A stretch of DNA of 64,000 bases from VXYL01 sp965199915 (GTDB taxonomy: Bacteria; Pseudomonadota; Gammaproteobacteria; Pseudomonadales; Azotimanducaceae). The position numbers were made by a program, and so were the translations under genes. Shown piece after piece: positions 8,666 through 17,770 of the stretch (positions are counted from its first letter, which is position 1; each line of letters begins with the position of its first letter). The stretch spans positions 3,968,001 through 4,032,000 of the forward strand of contig OZ241348.1 of NCBI GenBank assembly GCA_965199915.1, read 5' to 3'. The notes under the pieces were generated by a model, which was not told the DNA's origin, searched no databases, and saw only the letters and a program-made list of their open reading frames with translations.

Positions 8666-9421
8666 TCACGCGTTGCCGGCCGCCAAGTGGTTTGTCGTGA
8701 GATAGCGGTAGCTGCGCTCGATGGCGGTCATCATGTCCGTGTCGCAGGCGTCGAGTTCCACGATCACCCACTCCAGCACGTTCGGGTCCGCGGCGCCCAG
8801 AACGGCCGGGATGTTCATGCGCCCGTCGCCCACGGCCACATGGGCTTCGCCTTTGACGAGCGGCCCGTCTTTGATGTGCAGGAGCGGCGCGCGGCGGCGC
8901 ACGCGCGCGACCTCGGCCGCCACGTCCACGGCGCCGAAGTTGGCCGCCCAGTAGGTGTCCACCTCGAATTGCGCGCGCGGGCACCGCTCGACGATGTGCT
9001 GGTGGCCGAGCTTGCCGTCGATTGGCGTGAACTCCCACCAGTGGTTGTGCAGGAACAGGTCGATTCCGTGCGGGCGCAGGGAGTCGATCAAGGCGTTGAC
9101 GGTGTCCGCGGTGCGTTGGACGGCGTTCAAATCCCGAAAGTCGTCGGGGCCGAAACCGGCGGCGGCGCGGCTGAGGCCGAGGCCGGCCACCGTGTCCACC
9201 ACTTCGGCGACGGCGGCGCGATTCGCCCACGGGTAGTGGCTGGAAGACACCTTCATTCCCAGCGCTTCCACCCGCGCCTTGAACGCCGCCGGCGTCTGGC
9301 CGTGCAGCTGGAACGGTTCCACGCCTTGGTAGCCGATGGCGGCCAAGCGTTCGAGGGTGCGGTCCAAGTCCCGCGCCGACTCCTCGCGCAGGGAGTAGAG
9401 CTGAACGGCGATGGGCTTCAT
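8666..9421 (-). CDS. Sugar phosphate isomerase/epimerase-like TIM barrel protein
   Basis: 251 residues of the AP-endonuclease-2/xylose-isomerase-like TIM barrel family. The N-terminal strand (IAVQLYSLREES), GYQGVEPF, LHNHWWEF, FEVDTYWAANFG, LLHIKDG and a late Glu (VIVELDAC) are the metal-binding strand ends typical of IolE/IolH/EutI-like sugar epimerases. ATG 9421 (MKPIAVQLYS) starts exactly at the first barrel strand; an extension to 9451 is less likely. Substrate unknown; proteins with the LYSLRE start are common in catabolism of sugars and inositols. It lies on the same strand between the solenoid gene and the acyl-CoA ligase, without tight coupling. Confidence 0.8.
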   Translation of the reverse strand: MKPIAVQLYSLREESARDLDRTLERLAAIGYQGVEPFQLHGQTPAAFKARVEALGMKVSSSHYPWANRAAVAEVVDTVAGLGLSRAAAGFGPDDFRDLNAVQRTADTVNALIDSLRPHGIDLFLHNHWWEFTPIDGKLGHQHIVERCPRAQFEVDTYWAANFGAVDVAAEVARVRRRAPLLHIKDGPLVKGEAHVAVGDGRMNIPAVLGAADPNVLEWVIVELDACDTDMMTAIERSYRYLTTNHLAAGNA

Positions 9422-9512
9422 GCTTGTGCTTGGGGCTGCGTCGCGCGCCATCCTAGCACCGCGAGTGGAGAAAGCGCGGTCGAAACGCGATCAAGATGGC
9501 AGCAAGCGCGCG

Positions 9513-11075
9513 TCACACGATGCGGCTGCCGGTCTTGCCCCAGTACTCGTCCTTGAGCAGCCGCTTGTACAGCTTGCCCGTGGGCAGGCGCGGCAGCTCG
9601 GCGCGGAAGTCCACGCTCTTCGGGCACTTGTAGTGGGCGATGCGCTCGCGGGCGTAGGCGATGAGCTCCGCCTCCAACCCGGCATCCGCGCGCGCGCCTT
9701 GCGCGGGTTGCACCACGGCCTTCACTTCCTCGCCCATCTCCTCGTTCGGCACGCCGATGACGGCCACATCGGCGACTTTCGGGTGCAGCACCAAGGCGTC
9801 CTCGATCTCCTGCGGATAGATGTTCACGCCGCCGGAGATGATCATGAACGTGGCGCGGTCGGTGAGGTAGAGGTAGCCGTCGTCGTCGACGTAGCCCACA
9901 TCGCCCAGGGCGGTCCAGTTGGCGTGCGCGGGGTGTTGCGCGTCCTTCGTCTTCTGCGGGTCCTTCAGGTATTCGAACGGCTTGGCCGGCAGCTCGAAGT
10001 AGACGATGCCGGGTTCGCCGTTTGGCAGCGGGGCGCCTTCTTCGTCGCAGATGTGCAGGGTGCCGAGGATGGCCTTGCCCACGGTGCCGGGGTGGGCGAG
10101 CCACTCCTCCGGGCCGCAGTGCGTGAAGCCGTTCATCTCCGTGCCGCCGTAGTACTCGTGCAGGATCGGCCCCCACCAGTCGAACATGCGCGTCTTCACC
10201 TCGCGCGGACAAGGCGCGGCGGCGTGGATGGCCACCTGGTGCGAGGAAAGGTCGAAGCCCTCGCGCTGGTCCCGGGGCAGCTTGAGCATGCGCGTGAACA
10301 TGGTGGGCACCCACTGGCTGTGCGTCACCTTGTGATCGTCGATGGCTTGCAGGGCGTGCGCGGGGTCGAAGCGGCGCAGCATCACCACCGTGCCGCCGAG
10401 GGCCTGCACGGCTTGGCAAAATCCAACCGGCGCGGAGTGGTAGAGCGGCGCCGGCGAGAGGTACACCGTGTTCTCGCCGAATCCCCACAGCGCGCGCTGC
10501 AAGCCGGCCACCGCGTTGTCGTCGTCGTCTATCGACGCCTCCGGCAGCGGGCGCACAATGCCCTTCGGCCGGCCGGTGGTGCCGGAACTGTAGAGCATGA
10601 AGCCGCCGGCCGGTTGCTCGGCGAGCGGCGCGGCGGGGTGGGCGGCGATGGCCTCGTCCAAGTCCGCGAAATCTCCCTCCGCGCCGTCCGCCATCAGCCA
10701 AATGTGGCAACGGGGCGCGAACGCCGGAATGCGCGTCGCCGTTGCCGCGAGCGCTTTGGAGGCGACGAGTGCGCGCGATTCGGAGTTGTCCACGATGTAG
10801 CCGGCTTCCTCGTCCGTCAAGTAGCGGTTCACGGTGGTTAGGTACAGGCCCGAGCGGAACGCCGCCCACACCACGTCGAAATAGGCGAGGTTGTTCTCCA
10901 TGAAGACCGAGATGTGGTCGCCCCGGCGCAGACCGGCGCGCCACAGCAGTTGCGCGAGGCGGTTCGAGCGGTCGTTCAGCTCGCGGTAGGTGCGCGCCGC
11001 GCCGGTGGCGGCGTCCACGGCCGCCGGCTTGTCCGGGAAAACGGTCGCCCAATGTCCGGGATACACTTGCCGCAA
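9513..11075 (-). CDS. AMP-dependent acyl-CoA synthetase/ligase
   Basis: Activates a carboxylic acid through an acyl-AMP intermediate to a CoA thioester. The ANL-superfamily motifs are complete over 520 residues: P-loop LYSSGTTGRPKGI (about residues 170-182), EYYGGTEMNGF (A5), TALGDVGYVDDDGYLYL (A7), DRATFMIISGGVNIYPQEIE (A8) and the C-terminal Lys in PRLPTGKLYKRLL. The family includes FadD-like, cyclohexanecarboxylate and crotonobetaine ligases; substrate cannot be assigned. The start is uncertain: the first in-frame codon is TTG at 11075 with only a weak Shine-Dalgarno, and GTG three codons later is an alternative. Confidence 0.85.
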   Translation of the reverse strand: MRQVYPGHWATVFPDKPAAVDAATGAARTYRELNDRSNRLAQLLWRAGLRRGDHISVFMENNLAYFDVVWAAFRSGLYLTTVNRYLTDEEAGYIVDNSESRALVASKALAATATRIPAFAPRCHIWLMADGAEGDFADLDEAIAAHPAAPLAEQPAGGFMLYSSGTTGRPKGIVRPLPEASIDDDDNAVAGLQRALWGFGENTVYLSPAPLYHSAPVGFCQAVQALGGTVVMLRRFDPAHALQAIDDHKVTHSQWVPTMFTRMLKLPRDQREGFDLSSHQVAIHAAAPCPREVKTRMFDWWGPILHEYYGGTEMNGFTHCGPEEWLAHPGTVGKAILGTLHICDEEGAPLPNGEPGIVYFELPAKPFEYLKDPQKTKDAQHPAHANWTALGDVGYVDDDGYLYLTDRATFMIISGGVNIYPQEIEDALVLHPKVADVAVIGVPNEEMGEEVKAVVQPAQGARADAGLEAELIAYARERIAHYKCPKSVDFRAELPRLPTGKLYKRLLKDEYWGKTGSRIV

Positions 11076-11192
11076 GTCCTGTGCGAACGTCCGCGGAGCC
11101 TATCGAACTTCGCCGCCGAATGCGACACACTCCGCGTAGTTTCGGTGGCTTGGCTTGGGGCCGCCCGCCTTGGCGGACGGAGGAGACGCTCG

Positions 11193-11651
11193 ATGAAAAC
11201 CGTTCACGACCTGTTGCAGCACAAGCGCCGGCTGCGCCAAGACGACGCGCCGGAGGAACTGTACTCCATCGCGCCCATCGCCAGCGTGTACGAGGCCATC
11301 GCCATGATGTCGGATCGGCATGTGGGCGCCTTGCCGGTGGTGATCGACGACAAGCTCGTCGGCATCGTCTCGGAGCGCGATTACGCCCGCAAGGTGATTC
11401 TGAAGGACAAATCGTCGAAGACCACCCGCGTCTCGGAAGTGATGACGCGCGACGTGATCACGGTGAACCAGAACGACCGCATCGCCGAATGCGTGAACCT
11501 GATGACCACCCACCACATTCGCCACTTGGTGGTGGTGGACGAGGGCGCCGTGGTCGGCATGCTGTCGCTGCGGGACTTGTTCGTGGAGATCATCGACGAG
11601 CAGACCGCCACCATCGGCCAGCTGGAGGATTACATCCGCGGCGGCCATTGA
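11193..11651 (+). CDS. Two-CBS-domain protein
   Basis: 152 residues made of a tandem CBS pair (Bateman module). CBS1 is about residues 20-75 (AIAMMSDRHVGALPVVIDDK, VGIVSERDYARKVIL) and CBS2 about 82-140 (EVMTRDVITVNQNDRIAEC, THHIRHLVVVDEGAVVGMLS). Stand-alone CBS proteins bind adenine nucleotides and act as energy-state sensors or partners of other enzymes. ATG 11193 follows GGAGGAG at ideal spacing, so longer in-frame extensions are rejected. It is divergent from the acyl-CoA ligase across about 117 bases that must hold both promoters. Confidence 0.85.
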   Translation: MKTVHDLLQHKRRLRQDDAPEELYSIAPIASVYEAIAMMSDRHVGALPVVIDDKLVGIVSERDYARKVILKDKSSKTTRVSEVMTRDVITVNQNDRIAECVNLMTTHHIRHLVVVDEGAVVGMLSLRDLFVEIIDEQTATIGQLEDYIRGGH

Positions 11652-11767
11652 CGGCGACCTCTTGGCGAAGCCGCCGGGGCGTCGCGCCGCTGCGGCCAGC
11701 GCGGTGCGCCGGGCAGGCTTTCCGTCCGCGCAGGGAACTTTCCGCGCTGCAAGGCCACCAACCGTCT

Positions 11768-13096
11768 ATGGCGCCCCCACATCGCATCCGGCCGGCGATC
11801 ACCGCCGCGGCGCTCACCGCCGTCGCGCTCGCCGCCACGACCGCGGCCGTCCACGGCGGCCCGTTCACGCTGGCCGCGGCGGAAAACGTCGCCCTCTGCG
11901 CGGATCCCGGCGCCCTCGCGCTCGGCGAGGAGGCCGCGGCGTTCGACGAGCTCGCCATCGCCGCCGGCGCGCTGCCCGACATGCAGATTCGCGTCGGCGC
12001 GGCGAACCTGCCTCTCGAAGGCGGCGGCTTCCGCGCCGAAGGCATGACGCAGGCGCAAGTGGGTGTGCGCCAGACCATTCCTTCCACGACCTCCCGCGTC
12101 GCCGCCACGCGCCGGGAACGCACCCGCGCCGACGAACGCCGGGCGCAGACCCGGGAGCGTCGCCGCAGCGTCCTGCTCGCCGTGCGGGACGCTTGGCTGG
12201 ACCGGTTCGTGGCCTCCCGCAGCCGCGAATTGGTTGTGGACTCGCGGGCGTTGTTCGCGGATTTGGTCGCCACGACCCGCTCCCTCTACACGGTGGGCGA
12301 CAAGAACCAGCAAGACCTGCTGCGCGCCGAACTGGAGCGCAGCCACCTGGAGGTGCGGCTGATTGGCATCGAACAACAAGCCGCGGAGGCCGGCGCGGCC
12401 TTGCGCCGCTGGATCGGCGACGACGCGGAGCGTCCGGCGGCGGCGTTGTCCGTGTGGCGGCCGCCGCCGTCCTTGGAGGAAATGCGCACCGGCTTGGTGG
12501 ACCATCCGGCGCTCGCGGCGGCCGCGGCGGCAACCGCGAGCGCCGACGCCGCGCTGGCGCTGGCGCGCGCGCGCTACCGCCCGAACTGGACGTTGGACGC
12601 CGCCTACGGCTATCGCGACGGCGGCCTGCCGGACGGTTCGCCGCGTTCGGACTTCCTCAGCGTTTCGGCCACCGTGAGCGTCCCGATGTTCACCGCCAAC
12701 CGGCAGGATCGAACCGTGCATGCCGCCCAAGGTCGGCGTCGCGCCGCGCTGGCGCTGCACGACGACGCGCACCGCCGCCTGCACGCGGACCTGTTGCGCG
12801 AATACGCTCGCTGGGGGGATCTGGGCCGTCGCTTGGCGCTGTACCGCGACGCCGTGCTCGCGCAATCGCGGGCGAACGCCGACGCCGCGCTTGCCGCCTA
12901 CCGCAGCGAAACGGGCGCCTTCGCGGATGTGATGCGGGGCTACATCGACGACTTGGAGGCGCGCCTCGCGCATCTGCGGCTGCGCGTGGATCGACGCCGC
13001 AGCCACGCGCGGCTGGCGTATTTGGGCGGCTTCGCGTTGGTGGACGCGACGGACGCGCCGAACGCCGGCCGCGAAGGCGTGTGCGCCTCGCCATGA
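11768..13096 (+). CDS. cusC: CusC/CzcC-like outer-membrane efflux protein (TolC family)
   Basis: 442 residues: a signal peptide (about 1-27) followed by a TolC-fold outer-membrane factor. Two long helical halves are visible: VGVRQTIPSTTSR with the following Arg-rich coil and SRSLYTVGDKNQQDLLRAEL, then the second repeat SADAALALARARYRPNW, VSVPMFTANRQD and SNADAALAAYRSETGAF-like residues. TolC family members trimerise into an outer-membrane channel that docks onto the periplasmic adaptor. The stop overlaps the cusB ATG by 4 bases. No N-terminal acylation cysteine is visible, unlike E. coli CusC. I chose ATG 11768 because the signal peptide follows directly. Confidence 0.85.
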   Translation: MAPPHRIRPAITAAALTAVALAATTAAVHGGPFTLAAAENVALCADPGALALGEEAAAFDELAIAAGALPDMQIRVGAANLPLEGGGFRAEGMTQAQVGVRQTIPSTTSRVAATRRERTRADERRAQTRERRRSVLLAVRDAWLDRFVASRSRELVVDSRALFADLVATTRSLYTVGDKNQQDLLRAELERSHLEVRLIGIEQQAAEAGAALRRWIGDDAERPAAALSVWRPPPSLEEMRTGLVDHPALAAAAAATASADAALALARARYRPNWTLDAAYGYRDGGLPDGSPRSDFLSVSATVSVPMFTANRQDRTVHAAQGRRRAALALHDDAHRRLHADLLREYARWGDLGRRLALYRDAVLAQSRANADAALAAYRSETGAFADVMRGYIDDLEARLAHLRLRVDRRRSHARLAYLGGFALVDATDAPNAGREGVCASP

Positions 13097-14355
13097 AGCG
13101 CCGGTGCGCCGCGACGTTGAGCGCTTGCGTTGGCGCGCTGCTCGCGGCGCTAGCGGCGGGCATCGGCATCGGGCGCTGGCTTGGGCCTCCCGCCGCCGCG
13201 CCGGAGGTCGCGCCCGAGCGCGAGGTGCTCTACTGGGTCGCGCCGATGGACAAGAGCTACCGCCGCCCCAAACCCGGCAAGTCGCCCATGGGCATGGATC
13301 TGGTGCCGGTGTACGCCGACGAGGCGGCGCCGGGCGCGGACGCGGAAGACGCGGTGGTCATAGATCCCGCCGTGGCGCACAACTTGGGCGTGCGCTCGGC
13401 GCCGGCCGCGCGCGGCGTCCTGCCGCGACGCATCGACGCGGTGGGCTACGTGGAGTACGACGAGGACACCGTTCACCACATCCACACCCGCGTCGAGGGC
13501 TGGATCGAGTCGCTTGGCGTGCAGGCGGCGGGCGACCCGGTCGCCAAGGGCCAGACGCTCTTCGAGATCTACTCGCCGGCCTTGGTGAACGCGCAACGCG
13601 AGTTCCTAGCGGCGCAAGCCCGCGGCGGCGAGGCGCTGCGCCGGGCGTCCGCGGAACGCCTGGTCGCGCTTGGCATGGCCGCGCCGGAAATCGACCAACT
13701 TGCGAAAACCGGAGAACCGCGCCAGCGGGTGCGCGTGCCGGCGCCGGCCGACGGCGTGGCGACGCACCTCGGCGTGCGCGAAGGCATCCACGTGACGCCC
13801 GCGAGCCATGTGCTCTCCGTGGCGGATCTGAGCCGCGTCTGGATTGTCGCCGAAGTCTTCGACCGGCAGGCCGCGTGGGTGGTGCCCGGCCAACGCGCCG
13901 AAGTGGAATTGGAGCACTTGCCGGGCGAGCTGTGGGAAGGCGCCGTGGACTACGTGTACCCCGAGCTGGATCCCCGCACCCGCACGCTGAAGGTGCGCAT
14001 CGGCTTCGACAACGCCGGGCGGGCGCTGCGCCCCAACATGTTCGCCCGCGTCGCCCTGTTCAGCGACGACGCCGCGCCGGTGGTACACATTCCCCGCGAA
14101 GCGCTCATTCGCGGCGGCGATTTCGACCGCGTGGTGCGCGATCTCGGCGACGGCCGCTTCCGCGCCGTGCCGGTGGTCGCCGGCATCGAGGCCGGCGACC
14201 GCGTGGAGGTGCGCGAAGGGCTGCGCGCCGGGCAGCGCGTGGTCACCTCCGGCCAGTTCCTGATCGACTCCGAATCGAATCTGACCACCGCCTTGGCGCG
14301 TTCCGGCGGCGCGGCCGCGGCGCCGGCGGGCGGCGGTGAACACCACCATCACTGA
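13093..14355 (+). CDS. cusB: CusB-like periplasmic adaptor of heavy-metal efflux
   Basis: A 420-residue membrane-fusion protein linking CusA to the outer-membrane channel. After the N-terminal anchor (about 12-30) comes the Met-based metal motif at residues 45-77, which reads VLYWVAPMDKSYRRPKPGKS then PMGMDLVPVYADE. This is the CusB form with Met instead of the Cys/His version, pointing to Cu(I)/Ag(I). Then come barrel-sandwich, helical hairpin and beta-barrel domains (VEGWIESLGV, GQTLFEIYSPALVNAQREFL, LSRVWIVAEVFD, VYPELDPRTRTLKVRI, ALIRGGDF). The protein ends in a His-rich tail (GGGEHHHH), an extra metal-binding feature. ATG overlaps the cusC stop. Confidence 0.9.
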   Translation: MKRRCAATLSACVGALLAALAAGIGIGRWLGPPAAAPEVAPEREVLYWVAPMDKSYRRPKPGKSPMGMDLVPVYADEAAPGADAEDAVVIDPAVAHNLGVRSAPAARGVLPRRIDAVGYVEYDEDTVHHIHTRVEGWIESLGVQAAGDPVAKGQTLFEIYSPALVNAQREFLAAQARGGEALRRASAERLVALGMAAPEIDQLAKTGEPRQRVRVPAPADGVATHLGVREGIHVTPASHVLSVADLSRVWIVAEVFDRQAAWVVPGQRAEVELEHLPGELWEGAVDYVYPELDPRTRTLKVRIGFDNAGRALRPNMFARVALFSDDAAPVVHIPREALIRGGDFDRVVRDLGDGRFRAVPVVAGIEAGDRVEVREGLRAGQRVVTSGQFLIDSESNLTTALARSGGAAAAPAGGGEHHHH

Positions 14356-14397
14356 GCGCGCCGCGGGCGCCGCCGCCACGCGCCGGGGAGCGGCGCG

Positions 14398-17300
14398 GTG
14401 ATTGCCGCCATCGTCCGCTGGGCCATCGCCAATCGCCTGCTGGTGCTGGTGGCCACCGTGCTGCTGAGCGTGTGGGGCGTGCGCTCGCTGCTGTCCACAC
14501 CGCTCGACGCGCTGCCGGATCTGTCCGACGTGCAGGTGATCGTGAAGACTCCCTATCCCGGCCAGGCGCCGCGCGTGGTGGAGGATCAGGTCACCTACCC
14601 CATCGCCACCGCCATGCTCTCCGTGCCCGGCGCCGTGGCCGTGCGCGGCTACTCCTTCTTCGGCGATTCGTTCGTGTACGTGCTGTTCGACGACGCCACG
14701 GACTTGTACTGGGCGCGCTCGCGGGTGTTGGAGTATCTGAACCAAGTGGCGGCGCGGCTGCCGCAAGGCGTCCAACCGGCGCTGGGGCCGGATGCGAGCG
14801 GCGTTGGCTGGGTGTTCGAGTACGTCCTCGTGGACCGCACGGGGGCGCACGATCTCGCGCAGTTGCGCTCGCTCCAGGACTGGTTTCTTCGCTACGAGCT
14901 GCAGGCCGTGCCCGGCGTCGCCGAGGTGGCCACGGTGGGCGGCATGGTGCGCCAATACCAAGTGGTGGTGGATCCGGATCGGCTGAGCGCCTTTGGCCTC
15001 ACGCTGGCCGGCGTGCGGCGCGCCATTGAACGCGGCAACCGCGAAGTCGGCGCCTCGGTGATCGAGCTGGCCGAAGCCGAGTACATGGTGCGAACCACTG
15101 GCTACCTGCGCGGTCTGGACGACCTTGCGGCGGTGCCGCTCGGCGTCAACGCGGGCGGGGTGCCGATTCTGCTCGCGGATGTGGCCCGGCTGCGCGTCGG
15201 CCCGCAGATGCGGCGCGGCGTCGCGGACTTGGACGGGGAAGGCGAAGTGGTGGGCGGCATCGTGGTGATGCGCAGCGGCGAGAACGCGCTCGCCACCATC
15301 GACGGCGTCAAGAAGCGGCTCGCCGAGCTCAAGGCGGGCTTGCCCGAAGGCGTGGAGATCGTCGCCGTGTACGACCGCTCGCAGCTCATCGAGCGGGCGG
15401 TGCGGACGCTGCGCGACACGCTGGTCGAGGAGCTGGCCATCGTCGCGCTGGTGTGCGCGTTGTTCCTGTTCCACCTGCGCTCGGCGCTGGTGGTGGTGTT
15501 GAGCTTGCCGGTGGCGGTGCTCGGCGCTTTCGTGATCATGCGGCTGCAAGGCATCAACGCCAACATCATGTCCTTGGGCGGCATCGCCATCGCCATCGGC
15601 GCGATGGTGGACGGCGCCATCGTGATGGTGGAGAACGGCCACCGGCGCATGCGCGAGGCGCGCCCGGACACCCGCGCGGCGCGCTGGCGGGTCACCGGCG
15701 ACGCGGCCGCCGAGGTGGGCGCGCCGATCTTCTTTTCGCTGCTCATCATCACGTTGAGCTTTCTGCCGGTGTTCGCGTTGCAGGCCCAGGAGGGGCGGCT
15801 GTTCTCCCCGCTCGCATTCACCAAGACGTACGCGATGGCGGCGGCGGCGCTGCTCTCCATCACCTTGGTGCCGGTGCTGATGGGCTACTGCGCGTACGCC
15901 GGCGGTGTCAAGCGCAACCCGGTGGAGAGGGCGCTGACCGCCGCCTACCGGCCGGCGCTCGCGCTGGTGTTGCGCCGGCCGTGGTGGGTGCTCGGCGGCG
16001 CCGCGCTGTTGGTGGCGGCGGGGGTTTGGCCGGCGCAGCGCTTGGGCTCGGAGTTCATGCCGCCGCTCAACGAGGGCGATCTGATGTACATGCCCACCAC
16101 CTATCCGGGCATCTCCATCGACAAGGCGCGCGAACTGCTGCAGCAAACGGACCGCCTGATCCGCACCGTGCCGGAGGTGCGCCGCGTGTTCGGCAAGGTC
16201 GGCCGCGCCGAGACCGCCACGGACCCGGCGCCGCTGACCATGATCGAGACGATGATCCAACTGCGCCCCGAGGACGAGTGGCGCCCCGGCGTCACGCTGG
16301 ACGACTTGCGCGCCGAGCTCGACCGCAAAGTCCGCGTGCCGGGCCTCAACAACACCTGGACCATGCCCATCAAGACGCGCACGGACATGCTGGCGACGGG
16401 CATAAAGACGCCGGTGGGCGTGAAGGTGACGGGGGCGGATCTGCAGGTGATCGAACAGGTCGGCGAGGCCATCGCCGACGTGCTGCGCGAACTGCCCGGC
16501 ACGGCCTCCGTCCACGTGGAGCGGGTGGCGAGCGGGCGCTATGTGGAGGTGGACGTGGATCGCCGGCGGGCGGCGCGCTACGGCCTCAACATCGCCGATG
16601 TGCAGGATGTGGTGCGCACCGCCGTCGGCGGCGTGGACGTGACGCGTACCATCGAGGGCTTGGAACGCTATCCCGTGAACCTGCGCTATCCGCAGCGCGT
16701 GCGCGACTCCGTGGAGCGGCTCAAGCTGCTGCCGGTGATCACGCCGGCGGGCGCCCGCATCGCCTTGGCGGACGTGGCGGACGTGCGCGTCGCCGACGGG
16801 CCGCCGATGATCAAGAGCGAGAACGGGCGCCCGGCGGGCTGGATTTTCGTGGACCTCGAAGGCGCGGATCTCGGCGGCTACGTGGCCGCCGCCCAGCGGG
16901 CGGTGGCGGATGGCGTCGCCTTGCCGCCGGGCTACGCGATCCGCTGGGCCGGGCAATACGAGTATCTGCTCCGCGCCCAGCAGCGGTTGGCGGTGGTGGC
17001 GCCGTTGACGCTGCTGGTTATCGTGCTGCTGCTGTACTTCGCCTTGCGGCGGGGGGCGTCGGTGGTGATCGTGCTGGTGGCGCTGCCGCTCGCCTTGGTG
17101 GGCGGGGCGTGGACGCTGTATTTGCTGAACTACCAGCTCTCGGTGGCGGTTGGCGTGGGCTTCATCGCCTTGGCCGGCGTCGCCGTGGAACTCGGCGTGG
17201 TGATGGTGAGCTATCTGAACTTGGCGTTGCGCGACCGCCTTCGGCAGGCGGAGCGCGCCGGCCGCCCGCTCGCCGCCGCGGACGTGCGCGCGGCGGTGCT

Positions 17301-17532
17301 GGAGGGCGCCGGGCGTCGCGTGCGCCCCATCGCCATGACCGCGGCGACGCTGGTGGCCGGCCTCGCCCCCATCATGCTCGGCGACGGCGCCGGGGCCGAA
17401 GTGATGCGGCGCATCGCCGCGCCGATGTTCGGCGGCATCGTCGGCGCCGCCGTGCTGGCGCTGGCGGTGATTCCGGCGCTGTTCCTGCTGTGGCACAGCC
17501 GGCGGACGGCGACCGCCGCACCGCTGCCCTGA
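14398..17532 (+). CDS. cusA: CusA-type heavy-metal RND efflux pump
   Basis: 1044 residues, full length, twelve membrane helices with two large periplasmic loops. HME-RND hallmarks: LPDLSDVQVIVKTPYPGQAP near the N-terminus, RSALVVVLSLPVAVLGAF, GGIAIAIGAMVDGAIVMVEN (proton-relay Asp in TM4), EFMPPLNEGDLMYMPTTYPG, and LATGIKTPVGVKVTG around the porter-domain methionines. With CusC and CusB it forms the tripartite proton-driven exporter spanning both membranes. The start is GTG 14398, 42 bases after cusB. Metal specificity for monovalent copper/silver is inferred mainly from the Met-type motif in CusB. No dedicated CusRS pair is adjacent. Confidence 0.93.
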   Translation: MIAAIVRWAIANRLLVLVATVLLSVWGVRSLLSTPLDALPDLSDVQVIVKTPYPGQAPRVVEDQVTYPIATAMLSVPGAVAVRGYSFFGDSFVYVLFDDATDLYWARSRVLEYLNQVAARLPQGVQPALGPDASGVGWVFEYVLVDRTGAHDLAQLRSLQDWFLRYELQAVPGVAEVATVGGMVRQYQVVVDPDRLSAFGLTLAGVRRAIERGNREVGASVIELAEAEYMVRTTGYLRGLDDLAAVPLGVNAGGVPILLADVARLRVGPQMRRGVADLDGEGEVVGGIVVMRSGENALATIDGVKKRLAELKAGLPEGVEIVAVYDRSQLIERAVRTLRDTLVEELAIVALVCALFLFHLRSALVVVLSLPVAVLGAFVIMRLQGINANIMSLGGIAIAIGAMVDGAIVMVENGHRRMREARPDTRAARWRVTGDAAAEVGAPIFFSLLIITLSFLPVFALQAQEGRLFSPLAFTKTYAMAAAALLSITLVPVLMGYCAYAGGVKRNPVERALTAAYRPALALVLRRPWWVLGGAALLVAAGVWPAQRLGSEFMPPLNEGDLMYMPTTYPGISIDKARELLQQTDRLIRTVPEVRRVFGKVGRAETATDPAPLTMIETMIQLRPEDEWRPGVTLDDLRAELDRKVRVPGLNNTWTMPIKTRTDMLATGIKTPVGVKVTGADLQVIEQVGEAIADVLRELPGTASVHVERVASGRYVEVDVDRRRAARYGLNIADVQDVVRTAVGGVDVTRTIEGLERYPVNLRYPQRVRDSVERLKLLPVITPAGARIALADVADVRVADGPPMIKSENGRPAGWIFVDLEGADLGGYVAAAQRAVADGVALPPGYAIRWAGQYEYLLRAQQRLAVVAPLTLLVIVLLLYFALRRGASVVIVLVALPLALVGGAWTLYLLNYQLSVAVGVGFIALAGVAVELGVVMVSYLNLALRDRLRQAERAGRPLAAADVRAAVLEGAGRRVRPIAMTAATLVAGLAPIMLGDGAGAEVMRRIAAPMFGGIVGAAVLALAVIPALFLLWHSRRTATAAPLP

Positions 17533-17653
17533 CGCCCGGATCGAGAGCCAACGCCGGCGCGAGCGCCACGCCCAGTGGACCATTGGCGGACGGGCTGGCC
17601 CAACCGGGCGCGCGCGTGCGAATCGACCGCATCGGCTTGTGGGAAATCGCCTA

Positions 17654-17683
17654 TTGTCGGGTTGCTGTCGCACAGTTTAGAAT
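17654..17683 (+). promoter_or_regulatory. Candidate sigma-70 promoter of the infC operon
   Basis: TTGTCG at 17654-17659 and TAGAAT at 17678-17683 with an 18-base spacer. It places the start point near 17690, about 80 bases before the infC start codon. Fits a housekeeping promoter for the infC-rpmI-rplT-pheST-ihfA operon; inference from consensus only. Confidence 0.5.
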
Positions 17684-17770
17684 CCGCGCTGTTTTTTGGA
17701 CTGTTGCGGGCAATCGACGCCCGCGGATGCGAAGGGCGCGGCGAGCGCCCAAGTGCAGGGGAGACTGCCT

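Noticed and set aside
13606..17673. Very long open frame on the minus strand opposite cusB-cusA
   Set aside because: GC-rich shadow of the real genes; His/Arg/Gly-rich translation without any domain, and the plus-strand proteins are unmistakable.
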